From Ancylobacter novellus (GTDB lineage Bacteria > Pseudomonadota > Alphaproteobacteria > Rhizobiales > Xanthobacteraceae): a DNA stretch of 32,887 bases. Both the position numbers and the translations under genes were made by a program. The stretch lies in contig QFQD01000037.1 in NCBI GenBank assembly GCA_003241485.1, positions 1 through 32,887 of the forward strand. The letters are read 5' to 3'. The notes beneath the pieces were generated by a model. The model was not told where the DNA came from. It did no database searches and saw nothing but the letters and a program-made list of their open reading frames with translations. Positions 24,168-32,887 of this stretch are shown here, in pieces (positions within the stretch are counted from its first letter, which is position 1; each line of letters begins with the position of its first letter).

Positions 24168-24917
24168 TTACGCCTCGACGCGCTCCCAGCCGGCCGGCAT
24201 CAGCCGCTCCTGAGGCAGGAAGCGGCGCTTGTACTCCATCTTGTCCGAGCCTTCGACCCAATAGCCGAGATAGACGTAGGGCAGCCCCAGTGCCTTGGCC
24301 TTGGCCACATGGTCGAGGATCATGAAGGTGCCGATGGAGCGCGCCGGCTCGTCCGGTTCGTAGAAGGAGTAGACCATGGAGAGCCCGTCCGCGAGCACGT
24401 CGCTCAGCGCCACGGCATAGAGCGCGCCCTGGCCGCGCCCATGCACCGCGGTGCCCGGACCGCGGCGTCGATATTCAATCAGGCGGGTACGCACATGGCT
24501 GTCCTCGACCATCATCGCGTAGTCCAGCACGGTCATGTCCGCCATGCCGCCATCGCTGTGGCGGCTGTCGAGATAGGCCCGGAAGAGGGAGTACTGTTCG
24601 GCGGTCGGCACGGCGGCACGCATGTCGCCGATAAGGTCCGCATTGGCCTGACGCACCCGGCGGAAACTCCGGGTTTCGCGGAAATCATCAACACAGATGC
24701 GCACAGAGACGCAGGCACGGCAGTGCTCGCAGGCCGGGCGGTAAGCGATGGACTGGCTGCGGCGGAAACCGCCATGGGTCAGCACGTCGTTGAGCTGCGT
24801 CGCCCGCTCGCCGACCAGATGGGTGAACACCTTCCGCTCCTCCCGGCCCGGCAGGTAAGGGCAGGGCGAAGGCGCGGTCAGGTAGAACTGCGGTGTGTCG
24901 CGCGGATGTTCTGTCAC
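24168..24917 (-). CDS. bpt: Aspartate/glutamate leucyltransferase (N-end rule)
   Basis: 249 aa. It transfers leucine from Leu-tRNA to proteins with N-terminal Asp or Glu, marking them for ClpAP. The N-terminal PRDTPQFYLTAPSPCPYLPG (about residues 5-24) and ACEHCRACVSVRI blocks carry Cys19, Cys63, Cys66 and Cys69. GYWVEGSDKMEYKRRFLPQE is the conserved C-terminal block. The start is a GTG at 24917 (MTEHPRD), matching the family's usual N-terminus; a TTG at 24944 would add nine residues not seen in relatives as I recall. Last gene of the hemB-side minus-strand run. Confidence 0.92.
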   Translation of the reverse strand: MTEHPRDTPQFYLTAPSPCPYLPGREERKVFTHLVGERATQLNDVLTHGGFRRSQSIAYRPACEHCRACVSVRICVDDFRETRSFRRVRQANADLIGDMRAAVPTAEQYSLFRAYLDSRHSDGGMADMTVLDYAMMVEDSHVRTRLIEYRRRGPGTAVHGRGQGALYAVALSDVLADGLSMVYSFYEPDEPARSIGTFMILDHVAKAKALGLPYVYLGYWVEGSDKMEYKRRFLPQERLMPAGWERVEA

Positions 24918-25000
24918 GGCTCGATCACGGTCAGCGGGCCTCAATGATTGCCAGAGCCGGTGTCCGCGTCAAACCCGCGTTTTCAGGACCGGCGTCGGCA

Positions 25001-25516
25001 TCACCGGCGATAGCGGCCAAGCGCGGCGGTGCGCTCGTCGCTATTGGTGACGACAGTGCCGAGAATGAGGTCGTGCAGCAGCCGCTTGCGGGCGTTGAAC
25101 AACCCCACCAACACCACGAACGGCGTCAGCACGCTCAACAAAACCCAGAACAGCACGACGCTGAGCACCGCCAGCAGCGTGTTCATCGGCGCGCCAGAGG
25201 ACTGGCGCATCTCGATCCCCATAGCCCGCATGCCCACCGTTGCCGAGCGCGGGCCGCCGAGCGTGAGGCCGGTATAGGCGAGCGCCCAGATGACAAAACC
25301 CGGGCTCAGCAAGCTGAAAAGGAACCACCCGAAACCGAAAGTGAGGAAGCCGAAGACGAAGATGAACACAGCCGCCGCACCGATCGGCGCGCAGATCAGC
25401 ACCGCGTCGATCAGGAAGGCGGCGAATCGCCGTCCCAGCACGCCGTCGAAATATTCCGGCTCGGCGATGGGATCGAAGGCATCGCGCCTCGGCTCGCCAT
25501 ACTGCGTCTCGCTCAT
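25001..25516 (-). CDS. RDD family membrane protein
   Basis: 171 aa. Three hydrophobic regions at about 32-58, 63-84 and 112-140. The RDD family signature residues are present: the Arg pair in GVLGRRFAAFLID (with Asp37) and Asp149 in RKRLLHDLILGT. An acidic, hydrophilic N-terminus precedes the first span. The start has GGAGGAAC about 7 nt upstream; a longer reading from 25579 lacks an SD. Some RDD proteins act as Na+ or Li+/H+ antiporters, but most are uncharacterised. It lies between ilvA and bpt, 59 nt after ilvA. Confidence 0.85.
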   Translation of the reverse strand: MSETQYGEPRRDAFDPIAEPEYFDGVLGRRFAAFLIDAVLICAPIGAAAVFIFVFGFLTFGFGWFLFSLLSPGFVIWALAYTGLTLGGPRSATVGMRAMGIEMRQSSGAPMNTLLAVLSVVLFWVLLSVLTPFVVLVGLFNARKRLLHDLILGTVVTNSDERTAALGRYRR

Positions 25517-25575
25517 GCAGGTTCCTCCACGAACGTTCAGGTGGTATCCGCGGGACAGGGGCACAAGGCCGGCGC

Positions 25576-26802
25576 TCACGCGCCGGAGTGCCAGTCGACC
25601 CGCACCACATCCATGCCGTGCTCGATCAGCGCCTTGTAGACGTCCTCGGCGTGCTGCCGGTCGCGCGTCTCCACGGTGACATCCAGGCGGGCGCCCTTTG
25701 CGTGCACGTCGAGGAAGTGCCGCTTGTGCTCGACCTCCAGGATGTTGGCACCGAGCGATCCGAGCAGGGTCGAGATGAGGCCGAGTTCGCCCGGGCGGTC
25801 GAGCATGGAGAAGCGGAAGGAGACGATGCGCTCCTCGCGCTCCAGCTCGCGCATCATGATCGAGGCGACGATGCGCGGATCTATGTTGCCGCCGGAGACG
25901 ATCAACCCGACATTGCGTCCGCGATAGCGCTCCGGCTCCGCCAGCAGCGCGGCGAGGCCGGCCGCGCCCGCGCCTTCCGCCAGCGTCTTCTGCTGGGTGA
26001 GGAAAAGGTTCACGGCCCGCTCGATGGTGGGCTCATTGACGAGCACGACGTCCGACACGAGCGCCGAGACGATCTCGCGGGTGAGGGAGCCGGCCTGCTT
26101 CACCGCGATGCCTTCGGCAAGCGTCGCGCCTTCGCAGGGCAGGTCCTGCTGGTGCAGCGCGTTCCACATGGAGGGATAGAGCGTGGTCTCGACGCCGACG
26201 ATTTCGATCTGCGGGCGGGCGGCGCGAGCGGCCAGTGCCATGCCGGAGATGAGGCCGCCGCCGCCAACAGGCACCAGCAGCGCATCGAGGTCAGGCGCGT
26301 CCTCCAGCATCTCGGCGGCAACCGAGCCCTGGCCCGCGATCACATGAGCGTCATCATAGGGGTGAACCCATACCAGGCTCTCCTCACGGGCGATGCGGTC
26401 AGCCTCGACGCTGGCATCGCCAACCGACTCGCCGTGCAGCACGACGCGCGCGCCATGCGCCTCCGTCGCCGCCACCTTCACGATCGGCGTGTGCTTGGGC
26501 ATGACGATGGTCGCGCGAATGCCAAGGCGCGCCGCGTGATAGGCCACGGCCTGCGCGTGGTTGCCGGCGGACATGGCGACCACGCCGGCCGCGCGTTCTG
26601 CGGCCGACAGGCTGACGAGCTTGTTCAGCGCGCCGCGCTCCTTGAAGCTCGCCGTTACCTGAAGGTTCTCGTACTTAACAAAGACATGGGCGCCCGTAAT
26701 CGCCGACAGGCGCGGCGCCGGCAGCGTGGGCGTGCGCAGCACCGCGCCGGCCAGCGCTTCGCGGGCGGCAGTGACGTCGGCGGGGGTTACAGGCAAGGTC
26801 AT
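25576..26802 (-). CDS. ilvA: Threonine ammonia-lyase (threonine dehydratase), ACT-containing
   Basis: 408 aa. It deaminates threonine to 2-oxobutyrate for isoleucine synthesis; PLP-dependent. The PLP lysine is Lys55 in TASFKERGALNKL. The phosphate-binding loop is PVGGGGLISG near residue 180. A single C-terminal ACT domain (about 325-405; FRFSMLDRPGELGLISTLLG) makes it the shorter two-domain type. Whether it is biosynthetic or catabolic cannot be settled by length alone. It begins 8 nt after the permease stop, so the two are co-transcribed; a branched-chain amino-acid type permease upstream fits an amino-acid theme. Confidence 0.92.
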   Translation of the reverse strand: MTLPVTPADVTAAREALAGAVLRTPTLPAPRLSAITGAHVFVKYENLQVTASFKERGALNKLVSLSAAERAAGVVAMSAGNHAQAVAYHAARLGIRATIVMPKHTPIVKVAATEAHGARVVLHGESVGDASVEADRIAREESLVWVHPYDDAHVIAGQGSVAAEMLEDAPDLDALLVPVGGGGLISGMALAARAARPQIEIVGVETTLYPSMWNALHQQDLPCEGATLAEGIAVKQAGSLTREIVSALVSDVVLVNEPTIERAVNLFLTQQKTLAEGAGAAGLAALLAEPERYRGRNVGLIVSGGNIDPRIVASIMMRELEREERIVSFRFSMLDRPGELGLISTLLGSLGANILEVEHKRHFLDVHAKGARLDVTVETRDRQHAEDVYKALIEHGMDVVRVDWHSGA

Positions 26803-26810
26803 CGAAGCAC

Positions 26811-28139
26811 TCAGAATTCTCGCGGCGAAGGTGCCGCACGATTGAGGACGCCACCCGGCCGCAACACGAGGAAGCCGACGAGCAGCAGATAGATCACGAC
26901 GTCCCGGTATACGATGTCGAAGGCCGAAGACCACACGGTTTCGACGCCGGCGACCAAGGCGGCGCCGAGAAAAGCGCCCGGCACGGAGCCAATGCCGCCA
27001 ATAACCGCCGAAATCAAGGCTTTGAGCGTGATGGCCAGTCCATCGCCCGGCGAAATGGTACCATAGGCAAGAACCACGATGGTGCCGGCCAGTCCCGCCG
27101 CCGCGCCGGAGACGATGAATGTTGCCGCCCGGAGCATGGGCACGGGCACGCCGAGAAGCGAGGCCATCAGCGGGTCCTGCGAATAAGCACGCCAGGCGCG
27201 ACCGAAGCCGGAGAAGGCGATGAGCCCCAGAAGGATCGAGGCGCCGGAAAAGCCGAGCCCGGCGCCCAGCAACTGCGCCGGGGTCGCCGTCGCGATGAAA
27301 CCGTCCTGACCGGCAATGTAGATCGGCCGGTTGAGCAGCGCCGGGAACCAGTTCACACGATCCGGCGCGGTGAGGCGCAGCCCCTCCGCCAGCACGACGG
27401 CAAGGGCCGTCGTGGCGATCAGCACGGGCTGGGGCGAGGTTGAGCGCGAGATCACCGGCATCACCACGCTTCGCCCGATCATCCAGCTCAGCAGCCCGGC
27501 GCCGAACGTGCCGGCAAGCAGGGCCAGCGTCAGTGTCACCGGCGACATTCGGCCGATGTCGGCTACTATGCCGACGACAACGAGCATGTAGGTGCCACCG
27601 ACGACGGCTATCTCGCCGAAGGCCAGGTTTATGCGCCCGAGAAGGCCGTAGATCAGCGAGAAGCCGGTCGCGATGAGGCCGTAGACACCGGCTGTGACGA
27701 TGCCGTTCAGTGTCTGCTGCAGCCAGTAGGAAAACCGTGCGCCGAGCGTGAAGAGTGGCCGGCGCGCGGGCTCGGGCCCGGCTTCCTGCAGCCACCAGCG
27801 CTTGAGGAAGAACATCTTGATATCGCTGACCGAGCCGCGATCCGTATCGACGGCGATCAGATTGAACCGGCCCAATCCGGTGCCGGCGGCGAAGCTGCAG
27901 ATCAGCCAATGAGGCTCCGCCAGCGAGCCGCGTCGCGCCCTGTAGCTCAGCTTCAGTGCATTCGGAGCGCCGACGACCGGAGAGATTGCGGTCTCGACGA
28001 TCTCGGCATCGGCCTCGTGCAGGGCCGGAACGACGGCACGGCAGAGGCGCGCCTGATCCGCATCAATTACAGAGCCGCAGGCGGCCAGTGCGAGCCCGCA
28101 GGTGAGCAGGGCCAGAAAAAGGCGAGCAAAGCGGACGAT
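26811..28139 (-). CDS. LivH-type permease with N-terminal lipoprotein-like domain; unusual start
   Basis: About 442 aa from the start chosen here. Residues 1-21 form a lipoprotein signal with lipobox LALAAC (Cys21). A periplasmic-like domain (about 22-120; three further Cys-bearing blocks such as RLCRAVVPAL and WLICSF) precedes the LivH permease (about 135-442) with GLIYGLLGRINLAFGEIA-like core (INLAFGEI visible). No ATG, GTG or TTG opens the frame before this leader. The first conventional start is TTG at 27875 (residue 89), which would cut the domain in half. ATC at 28139 follows GGGGGG by about 5 nt; CTG at 28175 is the other option. No other subunits of a Liv transporter are nearby. ilvA follows by 8 nt. 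Confidence 0.72.
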   Translation of the reverse strand: MVRFARLFLALLTCGLALAACGSVIDADQARLCRAVVPALHEADAEIVETAISPVVGAPNALKLSYRARRGSLAEPHWLICSFAAGTGLGRFNLIAVDTDRGSVSDIKMFFLKRWWLQEAGPEPARRPLFTLGARFSYWLQQTLNGIVTAGVYGLIATGFSLIYGLLGRINLAFGEIAVVGGTYMLVVVGIVADIGRMSPVTLTLALLAGTFGAGLLSWMIGRSVVMPVISRSTSPQPVLIATTALAVVLAEGLRLTAPDRVNWFPALLNRPIYIAGQDGFIATATPAQLLGAGLGFSGASILLGLIAFSGFGRAWRAYSQDPLMASLLGVPVPMLRAATFIVSGAAAGLAGTIVVLAYGTISPGDGLAITLKALISAVIGGIGSVPGAFLGAALVAGVETVWSSAFDIVYRDVVIYLLLVGFLVLRPGGVLNRAAPSPREF

Positions 28140-28156
28140 GCCGGCCCCCCGAAACC

Positions 28157-28171
28157 GCTGACCGAAGTCGG

Positions 28172-28176
<5 letters not shown>
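28157..28176. other. Intercistronic hairpin between hemB and the permease gene
   Basis: GCTGACCGA (28157-28165) and TCGGTCAGC (28168-28176) are perfect inverted arms around 2 nt. The structure covers the hemB stop codon and ends 17 nt before the suggested ATC start. No T-run follows on the minus strand. It may stabilise hemB mRNA or limit read-through into the permease gene. Confidence 0.5.
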
Positions 28177-29233
<1,057 letters not shown>

Positions 29234-29263
29234 GAGCACGCTCACATCGGCCAGTTTCGAATA

Positions 29264-29280
29264 CTTATAACGTCATAAAG
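29264..29280. promoter_or_regulatory. Imperfect palindrome upstream of hemB
   Basis: CTTATAACGTCATAAAG (29264-29280) is nearly symmetric about ACGT. It lies about 30 nt upstream of the hemB ATG and contains a TATAAG-like -10 read on the minus strand, without a clear -35 at the right distance. Possible regulator site over the hemB promoter. Confidence 0.35.
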
Positions 29281-29434
29281 CCGTCAGCGCGACCTGTTCA
29301 GCAGGACGATTGCGTATCTGCCCGTCATTCCTCGCGGGTCACGTTGACGCGGGCAGGTGCGGCTCGTCGCCATGTTCGGGTTTTCGGAAGCGGGTAAAGC
29401 GATTATGGGCGAGGGGAGCATCGCGGGAGGCGGC

Positions 29435-30496
29435 ATGACGGACACGATCGGCATACGATTCGAGGTGCGGGGCGCGGCTGGCATCGTCACACTCGACCGT
29501 CCGCGCGCCTTGAACGCCATCGACCACGCCATGGTCCGCGCCATGCGCGACACCCTTGAAGGCTGGAGCGAGGATCCTGCCATCGCGCATGTCGTCCTGC
29601 GCTCGGCGCATGAGCGCGCCTTCTGTGTCGGTGGCGATGTGCGGCACATGGTCGAACTCGGCCTAGCCGGCCGGCTGGAGGCCGCCCGCGACTACTGGCG
29701 CGACGAATATGCGCTGGATCTCCTGATCGCCCGCTATCCCAAGCCCTTCGTCTCGCTCGTGGATGGCTTCTGTTTCGGCGGCGGATTTGGCGTGTCGGGG
29801 CACAGCCGCTACCGGATTGCGGGCGAGAACCTCGCCTTCGCCATGCCAGAGGTCGCCATCGGCCTGTTCCCGGACGTGGGTGCAACTTATGTCCTGCCGC
29901 GCCTTCCCGGCTGGAGCGGAACGTGGCTCGCCATGACGGGCGCGCGCATCGGAATGTCGGATGCCGTTGCGCTCGGCCTTTACACCCACCACGTCCCGGT
30001 CGCCCGCTGGCCGCAACTAATGGACGCCCTTGCCGCCGGCGAGCCGGTGGAGCGCAGCCTGGCGCAACTGGCTGCCTATCCGCCAGCGCCCGGCCTGCTG
30101 CATCTGTTCCCCCATATCGACCGCATCTTTGCTGGTGGAAGTGTCGACGCGATCCTGACCGCTCTCGATCACGCCGCTGCCGGAGAGGGGGATGTCGCGG
30201 ACTTCGCCCGGGCCCAGCGCGAGACTCTGCGCCGCTCGTCACCGACCAGCGTCCATATTGCCTTCCAGATGATGCAGCGGGGACTGGCGCATGATCTTGC
30301 CGGCTGCCTGACGCTCGAATTCCGCCTTGTTTCCCGCCTGCTCGACGGTCATGATTTCTATGAGGGGGTGCGCGCGGTGCTTGTCGACAAGGACCAGAAG
30401 CCGAAATGGCAGCCCGCACGGCTTGAGGATGTCGACCCCCGCGCCATCGCCGCGCTTATCGACGAGCCGCTTGCCGACGAATTGGTGCTGACCTGA
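29435..30496 (+). CDS. 3-hydroxyisobutyryl-CoA hydrolase (crotonase family)
   Basis: 353 aa. In valine breakdown it releases 3-hydroxyisobutyrate from its CoA ester. The crotonase oxyanion-hole region GFCFGGGFGVSGHSRYRI (111-128) is followed by the hydrolase-specific MPEVAIGLFPDVGATY with Glu139 and Asp147, equivalent to the catalytic pair of human HIBCH. The length of 350 residues, longer than a plain enoyl-CoA hydratase, also fits. GGGAGG just upstream favours this ATG; ATGs at 29357 and 29405 would add a low-complexity lead. Divergent from hemB. An enoyl-CoA hydratase is the alternative, but less likely. Confidence 0.87.
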   Translation: MTDTIGIRFEVRGAAGIVTLDRPRALNAIDHAMVRAMRDTLEGWSEDPAIAHVVLRSAHERAFCVGGDVRHMVELGLAGRLEAARDYWRDEYALDLLIARYPKPFVSLVDGFCFGGGFGVSGHSRYRIAGENLAFAMPEVAIGLFPDVGATYVLPRLPGWSGTWLAMTGARIGMSDAVALGLYTHHVPVARWPQLMDALAAGEPVERSLAQLAAYPPAPGLLHLFPHIDRIFAGGSVDAILTALDHAAAGEGDVADFARAQRETLRRSSPTSVHIAFQMMQRGLAHDLAGCLTLEFRLVSRLLDGHDFYEGVRAVLVDKDQKPKWQPARLEDVDPRAIAALIDEPLADELVLT

Positions 30497-30522
30497 GCGC
30501 GAATTCGGGTATGTGAAGCGTC

Positions 30523-30954
30523 ATGAGTTCGCCCTACGACCCCATCGACGCGACCCTGGGCCCTGCCGGCGCGGAAATGCCGCCTTGGCAGCGGCGCGTG
30601 CTGATCTATCTGCGCGGCCTTGCCGGCTTCCTGCTGCTCAAGACCATCTACAGCTGGACGCTGATCTGTGGCGTCTGGGATGGCGATACCAGCCGTTTCG
30701 AAGGGCTCTCCATGGCGGCGCAGGCCGCGGTCATCTGGGCGGCGATCATGAACCCGGTCGCAGCCATCGGCCTGTGGCTCGGCGCCTCATGGGGTGTCGT
30801 GCTGTGGTTGGTGACGGCTATGGTGCAGATCATCATCAATGCATCGGCGCCCGAGGGCGTCGGCCGGCTGTTCATCCTTGCCGCGGTCGAGACCGTGCTG
30901 GTCGCCGTCTACGCCTTCCTGACTTACAAAGCGGCCCGCGAAATCGAGGACTAG
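30523..30954 (+). CDS. DUF6163-like inner-membrane protein
   Basis: 143 aa. After a soluble lead (1-25) there are four hydrophobic segments at about 28-50, 65-85, 86-108 and 114-135, with a short charged C-terminus (YKAAREIED). No catalytic motif is seen. From memory it matches the DUF6163 family, found next to ldtR in Rhizobiales; the neighbour here is indeed LdtR. Starts 26 nt after the hydrolase gene, so co-transcription is possible. Function unknown; an envelope role is suggested only by the LdtR link. Confidence 0.72.
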   Translation: MSSPYDPIDATLGPAGAEMPPWQRRVLIYLRGLAGFLLLKTIYSWTLICGVWDGDTSRFEGLSMAAQAAVIWAAIMNPVAAIGLWLGASWGVVLWLVTAMVQIIINASAPEGVGRLFILAAVETVLVAVYAFLTYKAAREIED

Positions 30955-31100
30955 CCACATGGCCGACTGTGGCTCGCGGGACACGAGCGGGGTCGTTAAG
31001 ATTTGATTCAGGCTTCCGCTTAAAGCGTTCTTAGAGCCCGCCCCCGAAACTCGCCTGCATGAGAGGGATCAATCCCCCAAGCAGAGACCGGGGTGTGCCG

Positions 31101-31625
31101 ATGAAGTCCGCAGTGCAGACGGTGAGCCGCGTTTCATTCGAGCCGCGCGCCGATGCGCCGGGCGATGAGATCACGCGGCTCTATCATGAGTCGCTCACCC
31201 TGCTGGAACGCCTGCACCGTCGGCTGCTCGATGTCGTAAAGGACGAGTTCGACCGGCGCGGCCGCGACGACGTCAACGCGGTCCAGGCGCTGCTGCTGTT
31301 CAACATTGGCGACGCGGAGCTGACCGCAGCAGAGTTGCGCACGCGCGGCTATTATCTCGGTGCCAATGTCTCGTACAATCTCAAGAAGCTGGTCGAGACC
31401 GGCTATCTCGACCACCGCCGCTCGCGCATCGACCGGCGTTCGGTTCGCATCAAGCTGACGCCGAAGGGCGAAGAGGTGCGGGTCATCGTGGATGGCCTCT
31501 ACACCAAGCACATCGCGACCATCGAACAGATCGGCGGCATCGGCGCGCAGGACTTCCAGCAGCTGAACAAGGCGCTGAACCGCCTGGAGCGGTTCTGGAC
31601 CGACCAGATTCTCTACCGTCTGTAG
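31101..31625 (+). CDS. ldtR: MarR-family transcriptional regulator LdtR
   Basis: 174 aa. A winged-helix DNA-binding dimer; in Rhizobiales (Liberibacter, Sinorhizobium) LdtR controls L,D-transpeptidase genes and osmotic tolerance. The domain spans about 35-150: dimer helix LYHESLTLLERLHRRLLDVV (20 residues), recognition helix TRGYYLGANVSYNLKKLVETG and wing DHRRSRIDRRSVRIKLTPKG. The NVSYNLKKLVE block is characteristic. ATG 31101 is preferred because the leader from ATG 31059 looks non-coding; the SD is weak for both. A near-palindrome CGCTTAAAGCG (31017-31027) in the upstream gap could be a self-binding site. No ldtP gene is in the window. Confidence 0.82.
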   Translation: MKSAVQTVSRVSFEPRADAPGDEITRLYHESLTLLERLHRRLLDVVKDEFDRRGRDDVNAVQALLLFNIGDAELTAAELRTRGYYLGANVSYNLKKLVETGYLDHRRSRIDRRSVRIKLTPKGEEVRVIVDGLYTKHIATIEQIGGIGAQDFQQLNKALNRLERFWTDQILYRL

Positions 31626-31733
31626 ACGAGGTCGCTGGGAAAGGTCGTTTCACGGCGACGCAGCAATCTGATACCAAGCCGCGCGAGTCACGCCTTCTGC
31701 GTGTCTCGACCGCTGGTGGAGGATCGCGCGGCT

Positions 31734-32879
31734 GTGAGCCCAATCCGCCTGCTCGCTTTGGTTAATCCGGTGATCGGCCTCGTCTTCGCGGTCGTGTTCG
31801 GAGTGCTGTGGCTCAACCATCGCGGCCGGCCCCACATTCTGCTGATGGCGGGCGCTGCCGCCAGCTACGCGGTCGCCGTGAGCGCACAGATTTTCCTGCC
31901 CTCCGTGCCGGGGTTGGGCATCAATACGCTGGTGTCGGGCTTCCTGTTTCTGCTCTGCATCAGCCTGTTCGTTGAAGCGATGCTGGTGCGGGTCGGCGTG
32001 CAGGCCGCGCCGATATTCCTTGGCGCGACCGCGACGTTCATTTTCGCCCTGCTGGTCTATTTCACCTTGATCCAGGATGATCTCCGGATCCGTGTTTACA
32101 TTCTCAACAGCGGCGCAGGACTGCTTTTCTGCTGGGCCGCCTACCATCTGCGCCGCGCGGCCGACCCCAAGCCGATCGATCAGGCGATGTTCTGGATCGT
32201 GCTGCTGATCGGCCTGCACTTTCTTCCGCGCACCATCCTCAGCCTTCTCGCGGATAGCCCGCAAGCCACGGCCTCTCCTCAGGAATTCGCCCGTTCCATC
32301 TTCTTCCAGGTGATGAATTTCACGCTCATCGTCCTGACGCTGCTGCTCGGCCTGCTCTTCCTGCTGGCCGTGGCGCTGGATATCTTCGACGACCTCCGGG
32401 CGGATCGTGACCGTGACAGCATCACCTCGCTGCTGAACCGAAGGGGTTTTGAAGAAGAAGCCAGAAGGCGCCTCGGGGGCCAGCCGACGGGGTCCTTCAG
32501 TCTTGTCTTTGTCGACATCGATGGCTTCAAATCGATCAACGACCGCTACGGGCATGCCGCCGGCGACGAAGTGATCCGCACCATCGGCCAGCTCATCGCC
32601 TCTCAATTGCGGCGCGAGGACTTGGCCGCACGAATCGGTGGCGAGGAATTCGTCGTGCTGCTCGAGCGTGCCACGCTGTCCGACGGGAAGCTCATGGCGG
32701 AGCGCCTGCGTCTGGAGGTCGCCACCGCCCGCCTCGAAGCACTGGGCGGCGCGTCTATCACGGCCAGCTTCGGCGTTGCGGAGGCTGCGCCGGGCGAGGG
32801 CCTCGAGCAGGTGATGAACCGCGCAGACGAGATGCTCTATCGCGCCAAACGCAACGGTCGAAATCGCGTGGAGCCCTAG
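31734..32879 (+). CDS. Membrane diguanylate cyclase (GGDEF domain)
   Basis: 381 aa. It makes c-di-GMP from two GTP. Seven or so hydrophobic segments fill the N-terminal 210 residues with no recognisable ligand motif, so the sensed signal is unknown. The GGDEF domain follows a short linker: DRDSITSLLNRRGF, VDIDGFKSINDRYGH, and the active-site GGEEF (302-306). RRED (293-296), five residues before it, is the RxxD inhibitory site, so product inhibition is expected. GTG 31734 has GGAGGA 10 nt upstream; GTG 31701 has none. No EAL domain. Confidence 0.88.
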   Translation: MSPIRLLALVNPVIGLVFAVVFGVLWLNHRGRPHILLMAGAAASYAVAVSAQIFLPSVPGLGINTLVSGFLFLLCISLFVEAMLVRVGVQAAPIFLGATATFIFALLVYFTLIQDDLRIRVYILNSGAGLLFCWAAYHLRRAADPKPIDQAMFWIVLLIGLHFLPRTILSLLADSPQATASPQEFARSIFFQVMNFTLIVLTLLLGLLFLLAVALDIFDDLRADRDRDSITSLLNRRGFEEEARRRLGGQPTGSFSLVFVDIDGFKSINDRYGHAAGDEVIRTIGQLIASQLRREDLAARIGGEEFVVLLERATLSDGKLMAERLRLEVATARLEALGGASITASFGVAEAAPGEGLEQVMNRADEMLYRAKRNGRNRVEP

Positions 32880-32887
32880 CGGCTGTT

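Noticed and set aside
26811..27909. Extension of the ilvA frame upstream through the permease gene as one fused protein
   Set aside because: The permease lies in another frame with clear membrane helices; ilvA has its own ATG 8 nt after the permease stop.
30959..31006. Possible 15-codon ORF between the DUF6163-like gene and ldtR
   Set aside because: No SD, no recognisable character, too short to support.

Overview
The window is high-GC DNA packed with genes, and almost all of it is chromosomal housekeeping. The gene set and order point to an alphaproteobacterium of the order Hyphomicrobiales (Rhizobiales). Evidence for this: a cluster rsh / pyrE / pdxJ / acpS / lepB / rnc / era / recO / parC followed by bpt, an RDD protein, ilvA and hemB; a zinc-free type HemB; an omega subunit with a long acidic tail; a single bifunctional Rsh; and a DUF6163-like gene next to an LdtR-like MarR regulator. 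A Xanthobacteraceae-like host (Ancylobacter/Starkeya/Xanthobacter group) is my best guess, from recall of gene content only. No prophage, insertion sequence, CRISPR array, tRNA or rRNA gene was seen.

Left part (1-13.5 kb): a membrane-anchored nucleoside deoxyribosyltransferase-like protein, a small secreted protein and an M29 aminopeptidase. Next comes an envelope unit: a repeat-containing BON/OmpA-like protein followed by two microproteins of 45 and 38 aa. A soluble lytic transglycosylase converges on that unit. Then come dapA and smpB; a GNAT acetyltransferase with efp, divergent from epmA (EF-P beta-lysylation); a family 5 uracil-DNA glycosylase with a NYN-domain protein; and rpoZ.

Middle (13.3-24.1 kb): a 58-aa membrane microprotein with its own promoter-like sequence, then the plus-strand block rsh - CsbD-like - pyrE - pdxJ - acpS and lepB - rnc - era - recO, with several ATGA overlaps. 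A small secreted two-cysteine protein converges on recO. Its upstream region is AT-rich with palindromes and precedes parC.

Right part (24.1-32.9 kb): a minus-strand run hemB - livH-like permease - ilvA - rdd - bpt. The permease has an N-terminal lipoprotein-like domain and no ordinary start codon. After it come a 3-hydroxyisobutyryl-CoA hydrolase, a DUF6163-like membrane protein, LdtR and a membrane diguanylate cyclase with an intact GGEEF and I-site.

The observations most worth checking are the BON/OmpA plus two-microprotein unit, the missing conventional start of the lipoprotein-permease fusion, the GNAT-EF-P-EpmA neighbourhood, and the 58-aa microprotein between rpoZ and rsh.
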